DNA of 64,000 nt from Phymatolithon calcareum (GCA_977006965.1 OZ345352.1:3782001-3846000); one strand, 5' to 3'. Shown: positions 1 through 9,245, counted from the first letter of the stretch. Notes: generated from the letters alone by a model not told the origin. Numbers and translations are program-made.

Positions 1-960
1 CTTTGCCTCCTTCAAAGTGGCAAAGGATGGGGGACATGACCTGTGCGGGTGACAGGCAGGACAGTACAGTTTGTTGCCCTCCCCCTGCTGTCGAGCGCAG
101 ACGGTTCTGTATTTATTGTAAATGCATTTGCCGCAAGGCGGCAGAATTGTTGGCCAACTTATCGCGCATCGCGTCAACACACGCGTTGTCCATATCGTTG
201 ATCGATCCGGAGAGCCGCTCTGAACCTCTCATGCCAGTCTACGTTCGCGTCCAGAACGGGCTCGGAGGAACTGATCATCGCTCTGTGGTTTGCTTGGACA
301 TCTTTTGAGGCATGCGTCCAAAGCATGAATTGTCAGCGGCGAGCTGCATTTTGCTTCTTCTGCTCTCCGAAATTACCTGTGCATCATCATTCAGATGGAA
401 TAACGTCGACCATGCCACATGGGCGATGTCATGCGACTTTGTCGGCGACGACATTGGGAGCATGCATGTCAAGGGTGAGCTGTGCTCCAGTGAGTGTCTA
501 AAGGTCCCAAAATGCACGCATTTCTCCTGGACCAGGCAAAATAATGGCACCTGCTTCTTCAAACATTCTGCGCAAGTCCGCAAAAGCCAAGCTGTCTTTT
601 CATCCGGCCGAGGTAATGTGTGCGGGATTTTACTCTCTTCACTCGAAGCGCCGTCTCCAGCCGTAACGCCATCTCCGGCCGTAACGCCGTCGTCAAAAGG
701 AAAGGAAGGCGTCGCTGCCGTAGCGCAGGCGTCAAAAGGAAAGGACGGCGTCGAGGCTGACCTCAACGCCGGGGAGATTACGGGGATCGTTATAGGCGTT
801 GTTTCTGCGTTGGCAGCTGTTGCTGGTGTCATTGTTTCCATTGTGCAAAGGAAAAGTCGTTTTAGGGTATACACTATTTCTTCTGATCAGGGCACTGGAT
901 TCGAGGCTGAAGTCGATACTTCAATATAAATAGAGTATTCATCATTCGCAAATTGGGCTG
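1..960 (+). repeat. Segmental duplication, copy 1 (PAN gene unit)
   Basis: This block aligns along its length with about 8020-9075: the upstream GC-rich stretch, the PAN gene and the sequence after it. The shared sequence after the gene includes a TATAAATAGAGTATTC-type stretch near 930 that recurs near 9035. The copy probably starts before the window, because the first 30 bases already resemble 7645-7680. Substitutions are scattered, so the duplication is not very recent. The two copies are about 8 kb apart in direct orientation. Confidence 0.8.
312..929 (+). CDS. PAN/apple-domain type I membrane protein (copy 1)
   Basis: The 205-residue protein starts with a signal peptide of about 24 residues (positive N-terminus, run of leucines, then ITCA). 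The ectodomain has six cysteines at 41, 58, 62, 68, 81 and 104 around a C-x-HFSWT...NGTCFFK pattern typical of PAN/apple folds, with an N-glycosylation sequon at Asn78. A Pro/Ser/Ala/Lys-rich stalk (about 112-150, with a short PSPAVT repeat) leads to one transmembrane helix (about 155-178), and a cytoplasmic tail of about 27 residues starts QRKSR. PAN domains usually bind carbohydrate or protein, so a cell-surface adhesion or recognition role is an inference; no partner is visible. A second copy lies at 8292-8855. The ATG at 312 was chosen because the signal peptide follows it directly and the same start is kept in the paralogue. No intron is needed. Confidence 0.8.
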   Translation: MRPKHELSAASCILLLLLSEITCASSFRWNNVDHATWAMSCDFVGDDIGSMHVKGELCSSECLKVPKCTHFSWTRQNNGTCFFKHSAQVRKSQAVFSSGRGNVCGILLSSLEAPSPAVTPSPAVTPSSKGKEGVAAVAQASKGKDGVEADLNAGEITGIVIGVVSALAAVAGVIVSIVQRKSRFRVYTISSDQGTGFEAEVDTSI

Positions 961-1119
961 GAGATTCAAGTACACATAGCAATACATCGTGGAGCATTTG
1001 GCGTCCTTTCTCTTGCACATGGGTCTCTGGTGAGAAAGTTTGAGGTCATTTGGTGCGCCGCACGCGAAGCTACAAGTGAAGTGGTGATTTTCGTGTGCAA
1101 ATATATCTATTTGTTGCAG

Positions 1120-2695
1120 GTTTGGCTACGGATATCAGTTGAAGACAGCATACGACTGAGTCCCAAGAGAGGAGCTACTGCGAGAAATCGATCTCAGACT
1201 ATCAGCAAATATTGCATCACTAGCCTCCCTCTCTCTGCAGAGAACTCATGTCACAGTTATGAACGATACGAGAAGAACGACAGGAACAAGCGAGCGCGGA
1301 GCCTCCCAAGGATCCCCCATCAGCCCAACACAGTTCAACATCCGAGCAGAAAGGTGTAGACACGCAATGATGCAGTGGCACCACAAGCTGCAGGAATAGG
1401 CGACCAAAATTCCAGCATAGGTTCTGCGAGCAGGAAGCACGCAATATGCTTCCACCAAAGCCCATAGCTGGAAGGCAATCGGAAGCCTATTTAAGTAGTT
1501 CTCCCTTTGTAGTTTTAGTAGGAGAGCATCTCATCTTCTCATCGAAGAGAGATCACCCCTTTTCAAGATAAACCCATTCTTTATCTTATCACTCCCAGTG
1601 ATTACAAAGGGAAACCGCTCTGAACTTCATCGATTCTAGTATGAATCTTCGTTTAAATATGTTCGCGGACGACGTCATACTAATGGCAAGACATGAAGAC
1701 GAGCTTCAAAAGATGCTCAATGAATGTACCAAATGGGCTTGTATGTATCGAACGACTTGGTCGATTCCAAAGTGCCCAGTCATACTCTTCAAGAAGAGAA
1801 CCGGAAGAGCGCTTCTGCTGGCGAATGAGGAAGTCCAAATAAGGCGTACAGCAGAATACCTCAGTACGTGTATTGATGAGAACGGAGTCCATGACGACAG
1901 ACTTCTGGAGCGATTCAAAAGCGCAAGTGCCAAAGTGCGACTCATGAGCTCCCTAGGCATGACAAGGAAAGTGTACAGCACTGAAAAGAACATGAGGCTC
2001 TTCAAAGCTTTTAGCAGGCCAGTGTATGAGTACGCTGCACACATAACACCGCATACAATCCGCGTATCGACAGCAGCAGTGCAAATGCAGAAGGATATGG
2101 CAACGGCACTGTTCGGCAAGTGGGCAGCGCGGCATTGGAGAAGACTTATGAAGCTTTGTAAAATAGAACCATGGGAGTTCCGCCGACGGCACCTACACTC
2201 AAAGTTAAGACTAAGATTGGGCAAGGTAGTAGAAGAGACCGATGATGCCGGGGCAGAGCTCGAACTCGAAACATTTGACTGCATTCGAGAAGCGAACACA
2301 ACAGTTGACCCTCTAGATAAACCTAGCCTCCGACGAGTCTGGGAGAAATAAGAAGAACGCCGCGCAAGAAAAATATCGTTTTCCAAAAAGGGTCTACCGC
2401 ACCAGGCAGTGAAGATGAAAGAGAGCAGACGCAGAATTCTTTTCGCAAGACGGTTTTTCGGTTACTTCCCTAGAAACTCAACGAAGCTCATTGAAGAAAT
2501 GGATAGTCAAGGAGCATGGGCAATTGGAACACTCAGCAGAACCCTGAAGAAGCTTACATGGAACCCTACCGAAGAGAATGAAGTGGCGCAAACAATTCTG
2601 AATAAGGTAGCGATGCTAGTATAAAGTGCCCACTTTCCTCAAGTTGGGACACATGGTTCCTTCTCAATAAATCCTCTTAGTTTCGCTACGGATCT
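1120..2695 (+). pseudogene. Non-LTR retrotransposon RT relic
   Basis: From about 1140 the plus strand encodes an RT palm segment (KTAYD.VPRE), then ASQGSPISPTQFNI near 1300-1345. After a break the catalytic box MFADDVILM follows at about 1660, then the thumb/C-terminal part to about 2350 and a frameshifted tail to 2624. A 3' end with CTCAATAAATCC lies near 2660. The coding sequence is broken by frameshifts, a stop at 2351 and an insertion of about 280 bp (about 1345-1621) between the QGSP and FADD blocks. The C-terminal part and the CTCAATAAATCC end recur at 12720-13150, so the two belong to one family. Confidence 0.7.
1486..1606 (+). repeat. Promoter-like inverted repeat, arm A
   Basis: This segment runs from a TATA-like CCTATTTAAG (1486-1495) to a near-perfect block of 55 bases at 1552-1606, starting ATCACCCCTTTTCAAG and ending AGTGATTACA. 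The same arrangement is found in reverse complement at 2937-3049. It lies inside the insertion that splits the RT relic. It could be the 5' end (promoter and leader) of a short retroelement or a solo LTR piece. Confidence 0.65.
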
Positions 2696-2746
2696 CTGCT
2701 AATCCTGGAAGTATTCTTTACCGCAGTATGATACCAGGACCCGCTA

Positions 2747-3049
2747 TTTTTCTTTCTTTCTTTATGCAGGTTTCGGAGTTGTCCTAGAGCAACTCCCCAT
2801 CCTTATGGCTACAGTAGACTTTAGCAGATACGAGTGGTATTTGATGTCACAACAGCTCTAAGCCGCACAAAGTGCAGCGCTTCGGGGAGCTTATCTTCTA
2901 AATCACTACGCAGCCAATCTTCAGCCGCCGTCCTTCTGTAATCACTGGGAGTGAAAAGATAAGGGTTGGAGTTTATCTTGAAAAGGGGTGATGTCTCTGT
3001 GATGCGATGCCTCTGTCTAAGGTGCGATCAGGATCGCTGCTTAAATAGG
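2747..3049 (-). mobile_element. Short retroelement with AAAG tail, SINE-like or internally deleted
   Basis: Read on the minus strand, this unit begins with CCTATTTAAG (3049-3040) and the conserved leader ending ATTACA (2937). A short open stretch of about 40 codons contains EDWLRSDLEDKLPEALHF, and the unit ends TGCATAAAG(AAAG)n at 2747-2766. The tail type matches the RNase H elements at 4786 and 16027. It may be a non-autonomous partner or an internally deleted copy of an RT element. A pol III A/B-box was not recognised, so the SINE label is tentative. Confidence 0.45.
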
Positions 3050-4785
3050 GCGGGGGCGAGCAATTGCACACCCTGCAAAAAGGGGGGGGCACTAACCGAC
3101 GCTAGACTAAAAGTACGTTGAGTGTTAGTCGGTGTCTGCGATAAATCCGTTGGTTCCTCTTGGAAGAGTCGTTCACCATACTATGTTGACGGTGTCGGTA
3201 GGTATATCGCAAGGAGCCGTTGTAGAGCTCCTAGGTCTATGGTGATAATGTTGTTCCTTACACCCCTGCAACATTGCGTGTCTACACTTCAAAGGGATGA
3301 CCCGGGTTGGAAACCATTTGACAAAAAATACACTTTCGGACAGTTCTTCATCGACAAAAATTTCGTTTCCTGGACATAAACTGAGCGTTTCGGGCTCCAA
3401 GACCCTCCTAAAATTATCAATTGGATGCAATCTCCTACCGGAAGAAACGGATCAGGGCCGATACTTCCTTCCTTGGGGCTCATAGATTTCATTGGTGGTA
3501 GAGTTATACGTCTTAATTCCTCCCCAGTGATGTCGTCCTCTGAGCGCACCGCAATATTTCATTTCTCTTGTCTTCTGAGACTACAGTGTCTTTTTCCTCC
3601 ACGCTATGTTCAAATACGACTTCCTCTGCTCCACCTTCGTCCTCTGAGTCACTAGTTTCTGGAGAATGACCAGGATAAACCAAACTCACGATTGAAGTTT
3701 GCAATGCTGGATTTAGTCTTTCTGGGCTGGGCACTGCTGTCTGCTCTGCCTTCCGCTCTTCTTTTCCGACTTCTTCTACTCAACTCTCGTTCGCCGAATT
3801 GCTATGTGCACAACAAATGAGCACCTTCTTCTAATCCTGATCCTTCTGTCGCGAACTGTGTTTGGGCCACACCGTTTTAGAAGATCCTTCTTGTAACAGA
3901 TTTCCATTTGAAAGTCTCAAAGTTGTAAACAATCCAGTCCATATTTTTTGTTGCGGTTTGAATCCCAGTGGATTCGAAAAACTATGTTGATGCAAATATA
4001 GCTATTGAAAACCCGTGTACTTACAATACGAATAAGCGAGGGGCTTGTTCAGATTGATCTATCGTGGAGCATTGCTTGCTCAGGAGGAACAATGAGAGAA
4101 TGGAATGGTTCCGACGCGTATTCTGCCTTCGCTCTTCGGACGCAAGTGGTATTGAACAGCTTCTTGCTCAAGCTCGGCATGCTCTGCCTGTATGAGGCGA
4201 ACTGGCTTTATTCGAGCTATGCAGAACTGGTCCAATATTATTGCTAGGAACTTAAGGGTAATGGAGAAGTAAGTTGCAATAATGTTTGAGGTCGGTAACT
4301 GCAGTTTATTCTTCGAAAAGTTGCTTCAAACACCTGAAATGGACAACAGTCAATCCTGGATAACTGGATGTCCAATGTAGAAATGTCTGATATCCAGATA
4401 CCGAGGTATTTTGGATTCAAATTTGTAAGATAGCACAAATGTTACACGTGTAGGGCAGAAAGCCGGAAATGAAGGCAATATCATGTTGGCCATGCTGGCT
4501 TACATATACACCATGTCCGGCAATATGGCGGTCATATGCGCTTCGTTGAAGGACATGTTGGGTGCTCGGCGCAGAAACCAATGTTAGAAGTTGAGCAACC
4601 TTGTTCGCGGCTCGGCAACGCGTCCACGTGTTGAATATGCTCCGTGAAACCGACACAAAAACATTTACAAATTTCATGCATGCACCGTGGCTCAGGCATT
4701 GATGATATACAGATATCGATTATTCTAAGAACCTTAAAATTTAGACAAGTTTGTAGATATACCGCATTCGGGGGCGCCTCTTGTA
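3050..4785. other. No recognisable gene
   Basis: The stretch holds only short overlapping ORFs on both strands, none resembling a known family. A minus-strand ORF at 3513-3734 is acidic (SPETSDSEDEGG...) and could be a fragment of a disordered or gag-like protein, but there is no support beyond composition. A G-run lies at about 3082-3089. Confidence 0.5.
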
Positions 4786-6690
4786 TTCTTTCTTTCTTTC
4801 TTTCTTTCTTTATTGCAGATGACGTCAATTTTTAAGTTAACGCCTAAACTTGCTCTCGAGCAAGTTCTCTTCGTTCAAATATTGGATTATCGCTACGGGT
4901 TTCTCTCTGCACAGATCTTCTACCGTTTTGCTCCGAACTCTGCCGATGAATTTCCGTCGACTAACAGCCCGACCCGAACAATGTAGGATCATATGTTCCA
5001 CAGTTTCCTTCACCCCATACGGGCATTTCTTGCACATTGGGTCGTGAGGAAGTGGCTCATTCTCGTTGTGTCCATGGTGAAAGCTGGCGACGATTGGACA
5101 GCAATTAGTTATGAGCTGGTGGAGTATTACCTCAGCCCGTCTATGTGAGATGTGTAGGTCTTCCGGGAGTGTCGGGATGGTAACTGGTTTGCTTCTACAA
5201 GGCGGTTTGATAATGGATCGTGCCGCTTCCATGGTGAGAGGTACCGCTTGATGTGATAGCAGGCTTGATTCCGAGATTCCCCGGCGCGCGAGCTCATCAG
5301 CAGCCTCATTTTTCGGGACTCCGCAGTGACTCGGTATCCAAATGCCTTCTATGTGAATCTCCTGTGCCATGATTTGTTCCATAAGATTCCATAGTTTCCG
5401 AACCATCTCTCCAAACATCCGCGGCTGGCCGTTGAGTGCGTCTATGCAGCTCTTGCTGTCGGTGAACCATCGGATAGTGCTGCCGCGCGATATCGGTAGA
5501 CTGGATGCTGCCTGAAATGCGCGTACGGCCGCAAAAGCCTCGGCGTCGAATGAGGAGCCAACGGCCCCAGCGGACAGCCCTTCTTCCAGTATCGCTTCTT
5601 CTCCGCGCAGCACCAAAACGCCCGCACCACCGACCTGCGGTGGGATTGTACGGTACATGTCGAGTGTGTCATCATCTTCATCGCATAGGATAACACGCTG
5701 CTTCGAGGCCGTCGGGGTCGTTTCGTAGGCATGCTCGTCCCCGTCGTCGTAGACCAAGAGGATATCCGGCGGCTTGCCGTGTCGAGCTTCAAACCGTTTC
5801 GCAGCGTCGTGGTTCTGATGTTCGGTAGAGTTGAATTTCTTCAAGGTCGCGGTGTACCAACCTTCGTCCCATTTTACAGAGACGCGTTCTCCGTGATTCA
5901 GATCCCAGACGTGAGCTTGCGGTATTTCTCCCACACTTCCATCTGTCCATATTTCGATATCCGCTGTTCTCACTGCATTACGCTCCAAAATAAAGGCTTT
6001 TGTGGCGGCGCGCTTCTCCTCCGGTTCATCCTTCGCGGAAATAGGCGTTATGAAGGTCGTAAACCTGTTGCTTGAGCGATCCTTCCCGATTGGCGAGTGG
6101 AATCCCCTGCGTGGTAGAGCGAGGATCCCTTTCTCGGCCAGATAATAGGAGCTTGATTCCCGCCATGACCCTACGTTGCGTCTTGGTTTGAGCTCGCGTG
6201 AGTGGGTTGCACGAGCCACTGGAGCCCCCGGTTCGAGTCGAAGTGCTTTCTCCATAACAAGAGTAGCATCCATCTCTCCGATGTCCCGCAGGCTACGCAT
6301 CCCTGTCAGTGCCCGAAGCTTGGCAACTGCCGTAGCTTTAAGGCAGCCGCTGGCCGCTCGCGCTGCGTCGTTTCGTGCGATTTCGACTTGTTTGATGTGT
6401 GAGTCGAAGCCATGTACTCCGTAGGATGACGCACCGTATAATACAACTGGCTCGCAGTAGCTCTTTCGGAATGCCTCCATGGTCGGTGTCTCGGCGCCCC
6501 AAGATGTCCCTCCCAGCGCTCGGATGAATCGAGTCTTGGACCGGAGTTTCAGACTCACTTCCTTGCAGTGCAATTTGAAGCTCAGTCGTTGGTCCACGTT
6601 AACTCCACTCTTGTATTCTGAAAACCGAGGATTTTCTAAATTCGATGTTCCAATTAACGAGGGTTTCTGTATCATTCAATAATTTTAACC
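4786..6690 (-). mobile_element. RNase H non-LTR retrotransposon, 5'-truncated copy 1
   Basis: The element runs on the minus strand. Its 3' end is TGCAATAAAG followed by a pure (AAAG)n tail, seen on the plus strand as TTTC repeats at about 4786-4812. Upstream lies a long ORF with the end of an RT domain, a complete RNase H domain and a C-terminal zinc knuckle. The RT catalytic core is missing, so the copy is 5'-truncated somewhere near 6690. A second copy sits at 16027-18355. Confidence 0.8.
4837..6675 (-). CDS. Retrotransposon polyprotein C-terminus: RT thumb, RNase H split by a Tudor-like domain, zinc knuckle
   Basis: The open frame is 612 residues and uninterrupted. Residues 20-230 are the RT thumb/connection region (VNVDQRLSF, YCEPVVLYG). 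The RNase H domain has all catalytic residues: Asp245 in WTDGS, Glu379 in DAEAFA, Asp406 in FTDSKS, His450 in IPSHCG and Asp460 in NEAADELA. Between the first and second RNase H strands (about 252-347) lies an extra module with GERVSVKWDEGWYTATLKKF and LLVYDDGDEHAYE, the pattern of an MSH6-like Tudor/SH3 barrel. A C-x2-C-x9-H-x4-C knuckle (Cys548, Cys551, His561, Cys566) follows, as in many non-LTR RTs. The true N-terminus is lost: the first Met lies inside the RT region. The same Tudor/RNase H junction occurs in the copy at 18030-18355, so it is a family feature. Confidence 0.82.
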   Translation of the reverse strand: MIQKPSLIGTSNLENPRFSEYKSGVNVDQRLSFKLHCKEVSLKLRSKTRFIRALGGTSWGAETPTMEAFRKSYCEPVVLYGASSYGVHGFDSHIKQVEIARNDAARAASGCLKATAVAKLRALTGMRSLRDIGEMDATLVMEKALRLEPGAPVARATHSRELKPRRNVGSWRESSSYYLAEKGILALPRRGFHSPIGKDRSSNRFTTFITPISAKDEPEEKRAATKAFILERNAVRTADIEIWTDGSVGEIPQAHVWDLNHGERVSVKWDEGWYTATLKKFNSTEHQNHDAAKRFEARHGKPPDILLVYDDGDEHAYETTPTASKQRVILCDEDDDTLDMYRTIPPQVGGAGVLVLRGEEAILEEGLSAGAVGSSFDAEAFAAVRAFQAASSLPISRGSTIRWFTDSKSCIDALNGQPRMFGEMVRKLWNLMEQIMAQEIHIEGIWIPSHCGVPKNEAADELARRGISESSLLSHQAVPLTMEAARSIIKPPCRSKPVTIPTLPEDLHISHRRAEVILHQLITNCCPIVASFHHGHNENEPLPHDPMCKKCPYGVKETVEHMILHCSGRAVSRRKFIGRVRSKTVEDLCREKPVAIIQYLNEENLLESKFRR

Positions 6691-6860
6691 AGATTTGTTC
6701 TGTAATGGATGTGTGTACACAGTACAGTACAGTAGTCAGAACGAGAGGGTTAACCGTGCGTTCTTGTCGCCAAATTTCGCTTTCAGCAATAAGAATATTA
6801 TTTTCTTCACACGTGTGGCTAGGAAAACTTTGCTTCCTTGACTTCGGCGTGCACATCAGC

Positions 6861-6962
6861 AGCAGTTTGTAGAGTGCGTATGAATGCTTCTGCAAGACTT
6901 GAAAAATAAGGTTTAATTTTTCAAGTCTTGAAGAAGCATTCATACGCACTCTACAAACTGCT
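6861..6962. repeat. Long near-perfect hairpin
   Basis: The left arm (6861-6906, starting AGCAGTTTGTAGAGTGCG) and right arm (about 6915-6962) are inverted copies of about 46 bases with one evident mismatch (CTGC against CTTC) and a loop of about nine bases (TAAGGTTTA). If transcribed it would form a long stable stem. It may be a foldback element or a small-RNA precursor; no flanking duplication was found. Confidence 0.85.
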
Positions 6963-7081
6963 ACTGTAATTTTCAGTTCGCTGTTTTCTGCGACAATCGC
7001 ATTTTCCCGCAGACAGAAAATATTCCCCAAATTTAATATTCTGTAAATCTAAAACGCTTTGGGTACCACAGGCGTCGGTAA

Positions 7082-7495
7082 GGGATGAGCATCAACGAGA
7101 TTTTGACGTCTGATACCACTCTTGATATTTTGGCCTAATCTCTGATATAATATCAGATGTATGACAATATATCAACGATAAGTACTCGAGGGTTGATATT
7201 CACTTTTTCCCTGATATATCAATGATATTGGGCTTTAATATTGCACAATTTTCTCAAAAATAACACCAATTTTCTGAGTACACCTGTAAAATATATGATT
7301 GTGCAAAAGAAATTTCATGAAGTGATACGTTTCGTCTCTCTGAAGAGAGATTTATGATTTTGAACCGATATTATTGAATTTATGTTATGATTAAGTATCA
7401 ATGATATTTTGGAAAAAGTCTGATATCCGTTGATATCGCAAAGAATGGGATGATATCTGATATTTCGCTGATATCGAAATATCGATGCTCATTCC
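7082..7495. mobile_element. MITE-like element, GATATC-rich, with 12-bp terminal inverted repeats
   Basis: The left end GGGATGAGCATC (7082-7093) pairs with the right end GATGCTCATTCC (7484-7495) with one mismatch. The interior is very AT-rich and crowded with TGATATC/GATATT motifs concentrated in both subterminal regions, as in many hAT-type non-autonomous elements. It has no coding capacity. No clear 8-bp target duplication was found (GTCGGTAA against TCGCGTGG), so superfamily placement is uncertain. Confidence 0.6.
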
Positions 7496-7499
7496 TCGC

Positions 7500-8019
7500 G
7501 TGGATTCATGTTGTTGAATGAGATATCGTAAAAGAGGTCGACCTCCTAATCTTGCGAACTCGTTCAGTTTTTTCGTCCGTGCGCGCATTTTTCAAAAAGA
7601 AAAGAGAACATTGTCATCTCGCGCTCCGTGGGTGATGGTGCCCATCTTTTGCTTCCTTGAAAGTGGTACAGTACTGTACTGTCTTGGGTCACTGTCAATA
7701 CTGCATCAACACGGTACATGATTTGTTCCGATGTCTGATGGTTTTCCCAAGGTGACAACTTGCGGACACACTCCTAAGCACAATACAACCTTTACTAGTC
7801 TTACCGTTTTACATCGTGGGTAGCACATGACTTGTAGCTACCGAGTCCTGCAATTATGCAGCACTCTTTTGCTCTACATAAGCCCCTGCCTAAGTTCTGA
7901 CTAGCAGACTCGGCAAGGGAAGGAGTAGAGGACAAGGTCAAGAAGATTTTGTTTTTCATCCCAACAATCTCTCACGGTATTCGACCGACAGGTACACCGT
8001 ACTTTACTCATACTGTTGA
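7500..8019. other. Intergenic, no gene seen
   Basis: There is no convincing ORF. The stretch around 7645-7690 resembles the first 90 bases of the window (TTGCTTCCTTGAAAGTGG, then GTACAGTACTGTACTGT), suggesting that the PAN-unit duplication extends diffusely upstream. Palindromic GTACAGTAC motifs are frequent here and at 6719-6735. Confidence 0.45.
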
Positions 8020-8291
8020 CAAGCACCGAAGCGCCGTTTGTAGCCCTCCCCCCCCTCCCCCGCTGACGCATGCTTGCGGTACAGTACTGCATATACTGTA
8101 ATTGTATTTGCCGTAAGGCGGCAGAAATGCTGGGCAATTTATCGTGCATGTCGCCCACGCACGCATTGCCCGTACTGTTGATCGATATCGGCAGCCACTC
8201 TGGGTCTCTCGTGCCAGTCTACCTTCGCGTCCAGAACGGGATCGGAGAAACTGATCATCGCTCTGCGATTTGCTTGAACCTCTTTTGAGAC

Positions 8292-8855
8292 ATGCCTCCA
8301 AAGCATGAATTGTCAGCGGCGAGCTGCATTTTGCTTCTTCTGCTCTCCGAGATTACCTGTGCATCATCATTCCGGTGGCATAAAGTTGACCATGCCACAT
8401 GGGCGATGGAATGCGATTTTGAAGGCAACGACATTGGGAGCATGCATGTCAAGGGTGCGCTGTGCTCCAGTGAGTGTCTAAAAGTCCCAAAATGCACGCA
8501 TTTCTCCTGGACCAGGCAAGATAATGGCACCTGCTTCTTCAAACATTCTGCCCAAGTCTGCAAAAGCGAAGCTGTCTTTTCATCCGGCCCGCATGATGTA
8601 TGCGGAATTCTGCTGTCTGCACTTGCAGTGCCGTCTCCAACCGTAGCCCCGGCGTCAAAAGGAAAGGACGGTGCCGGGGCTGGCCTCAACGGCGGTGAGA
8701 TTGCGGGGATCGTCATAGGTGTTGTTTCTGCTTTGGCAGCTGTTGCTGGTGTCATTGTTTCCATTGTACAAAGGAACTCTTACCCCGGGCATGTGGCTGT
8801 TGCGAGCGAAGCTTGGCCTATGGAGGACCAAGCTGCGAAGTGGCCTGATACATGA
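8292..8855 (+). CDS. PAN/apple-domain type I membrane protein (copy 2, altered tail)
   Basis: The 187-residue paralogue of the gene at 312-929 keeps the signal peptide, the six PAN cysteines, the NGT sequon at Asn78 and the transmembrane helix (about 133-158). It differs by an extra cysteine (QVCKS for QVRKS at residue 90) and by a shorter stalk lacking the PSPAVT repeats. The last 24 residues (NSYPGHVAVASEAW... to the stop at 8853-8855) are not homologous to copy 1: they are read from a 122-bp inverted-repeat element inserted just after the transmembrane segment. The frame is otherwise intact, so the gene may still be expressed with a changed cytoplasmic tail. Confidence 0.78.
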   Translation: MPPKHELSAASCILLLLLSEITCASSFRWHKVDHATWAMECDFEGNDIGSMHVKGALCSSECLKVPKCTHFSWTRQDNGTCFFKHSAQVCKSEAVFSSGPHDVCGILLSALAVPSPTVAPASKGKDGAGAGLNGGEIAGIVIGVVSALAAVAGVIVSIVQRNSYPGHVAVASEAWPMEDQAAKWPDT

Positions 8856-8902
8856 TGAAACGGGAATGGCCAGCTTGTATGGAAAACGTCGTGCCCGGGG
8901 TA
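8781..8902. mobile_element. 122-bp inverted-terminal-repeat insertion
   Basis: The ends TACCCCGGGCATG (8781-8793) and CGTGCCCGGGGTA (8890-8902) are inverted copies with one mismatch. An internal AGCTTGG...CCAAGCT pair adds a second hairpin. Comparison with copy 1 at 857-880 shows that the segment is absent there, which supports insertion. It supplies the C-terminal codons and stop of the PAN gene. No clear target duplication was found. Confidence 0.6.
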
Positions 8903-9245
8903 CACACTATTTCTCCTGAACCGGGGGAATAGGAGAGCATCGGGCCGGATTTTATATACAAGGGAAAGTGCACGTCCAGGTCGCAAAAAAGTCTGGCTTT
9001 GTTCTAATGTCACTGCGTACGAGACTGCGTCAATATAAAATAGAGTATTCAGCAAGCGCATATTGCGCTGGCGCTTTAACGAACTGTCAACTCCAACATG
9101 GAGATCTTTTCTCACTACCACTGCTAAAGTTGCAAGCAATGAAATGGAGAGTATTTTTCCGGCAAAATGGAATCCATGCAATTTCCAAAATTCTCGTAAT
9201 CGCATGTGGCCAAAGTCGCAGGTAGCGTGGACATTTCAAAAATGG

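Larger units (their letters stand above)
8020..9075 (+). repeat. Segmental duplication, copy 2 (PAN gene unit)
   Basis: This block corresponds to about 45-960. The C-rich stretch, the 65-codon open stretch before the gene, the gene itself and the sequence AATAGAGTATTCA after it are all conserved. It differs by a 122-bp insertion with inverted termini (8781-8902) and by divergence after that insertion. Confidence 0.8.

Noticed and set aside
275-874. Long minus-strand ORF (199 codons) opposite PAN gene copy 1, with a counterpart at 8255-8764
   Set aside because: It mirrors the codon bias of the real gene on the other strand. The Pro/Thr/Ala-rich peptide has no domain, and the plus strand has a signal peptide, PAN cysteines and a transmembrane helix.
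6220-6240. Possible tRNA T-arm (GGTTCGAGTC)
   Set aside because: It lies within the RNase H element ORF and no acceptor, D or anticodon arms surround it.
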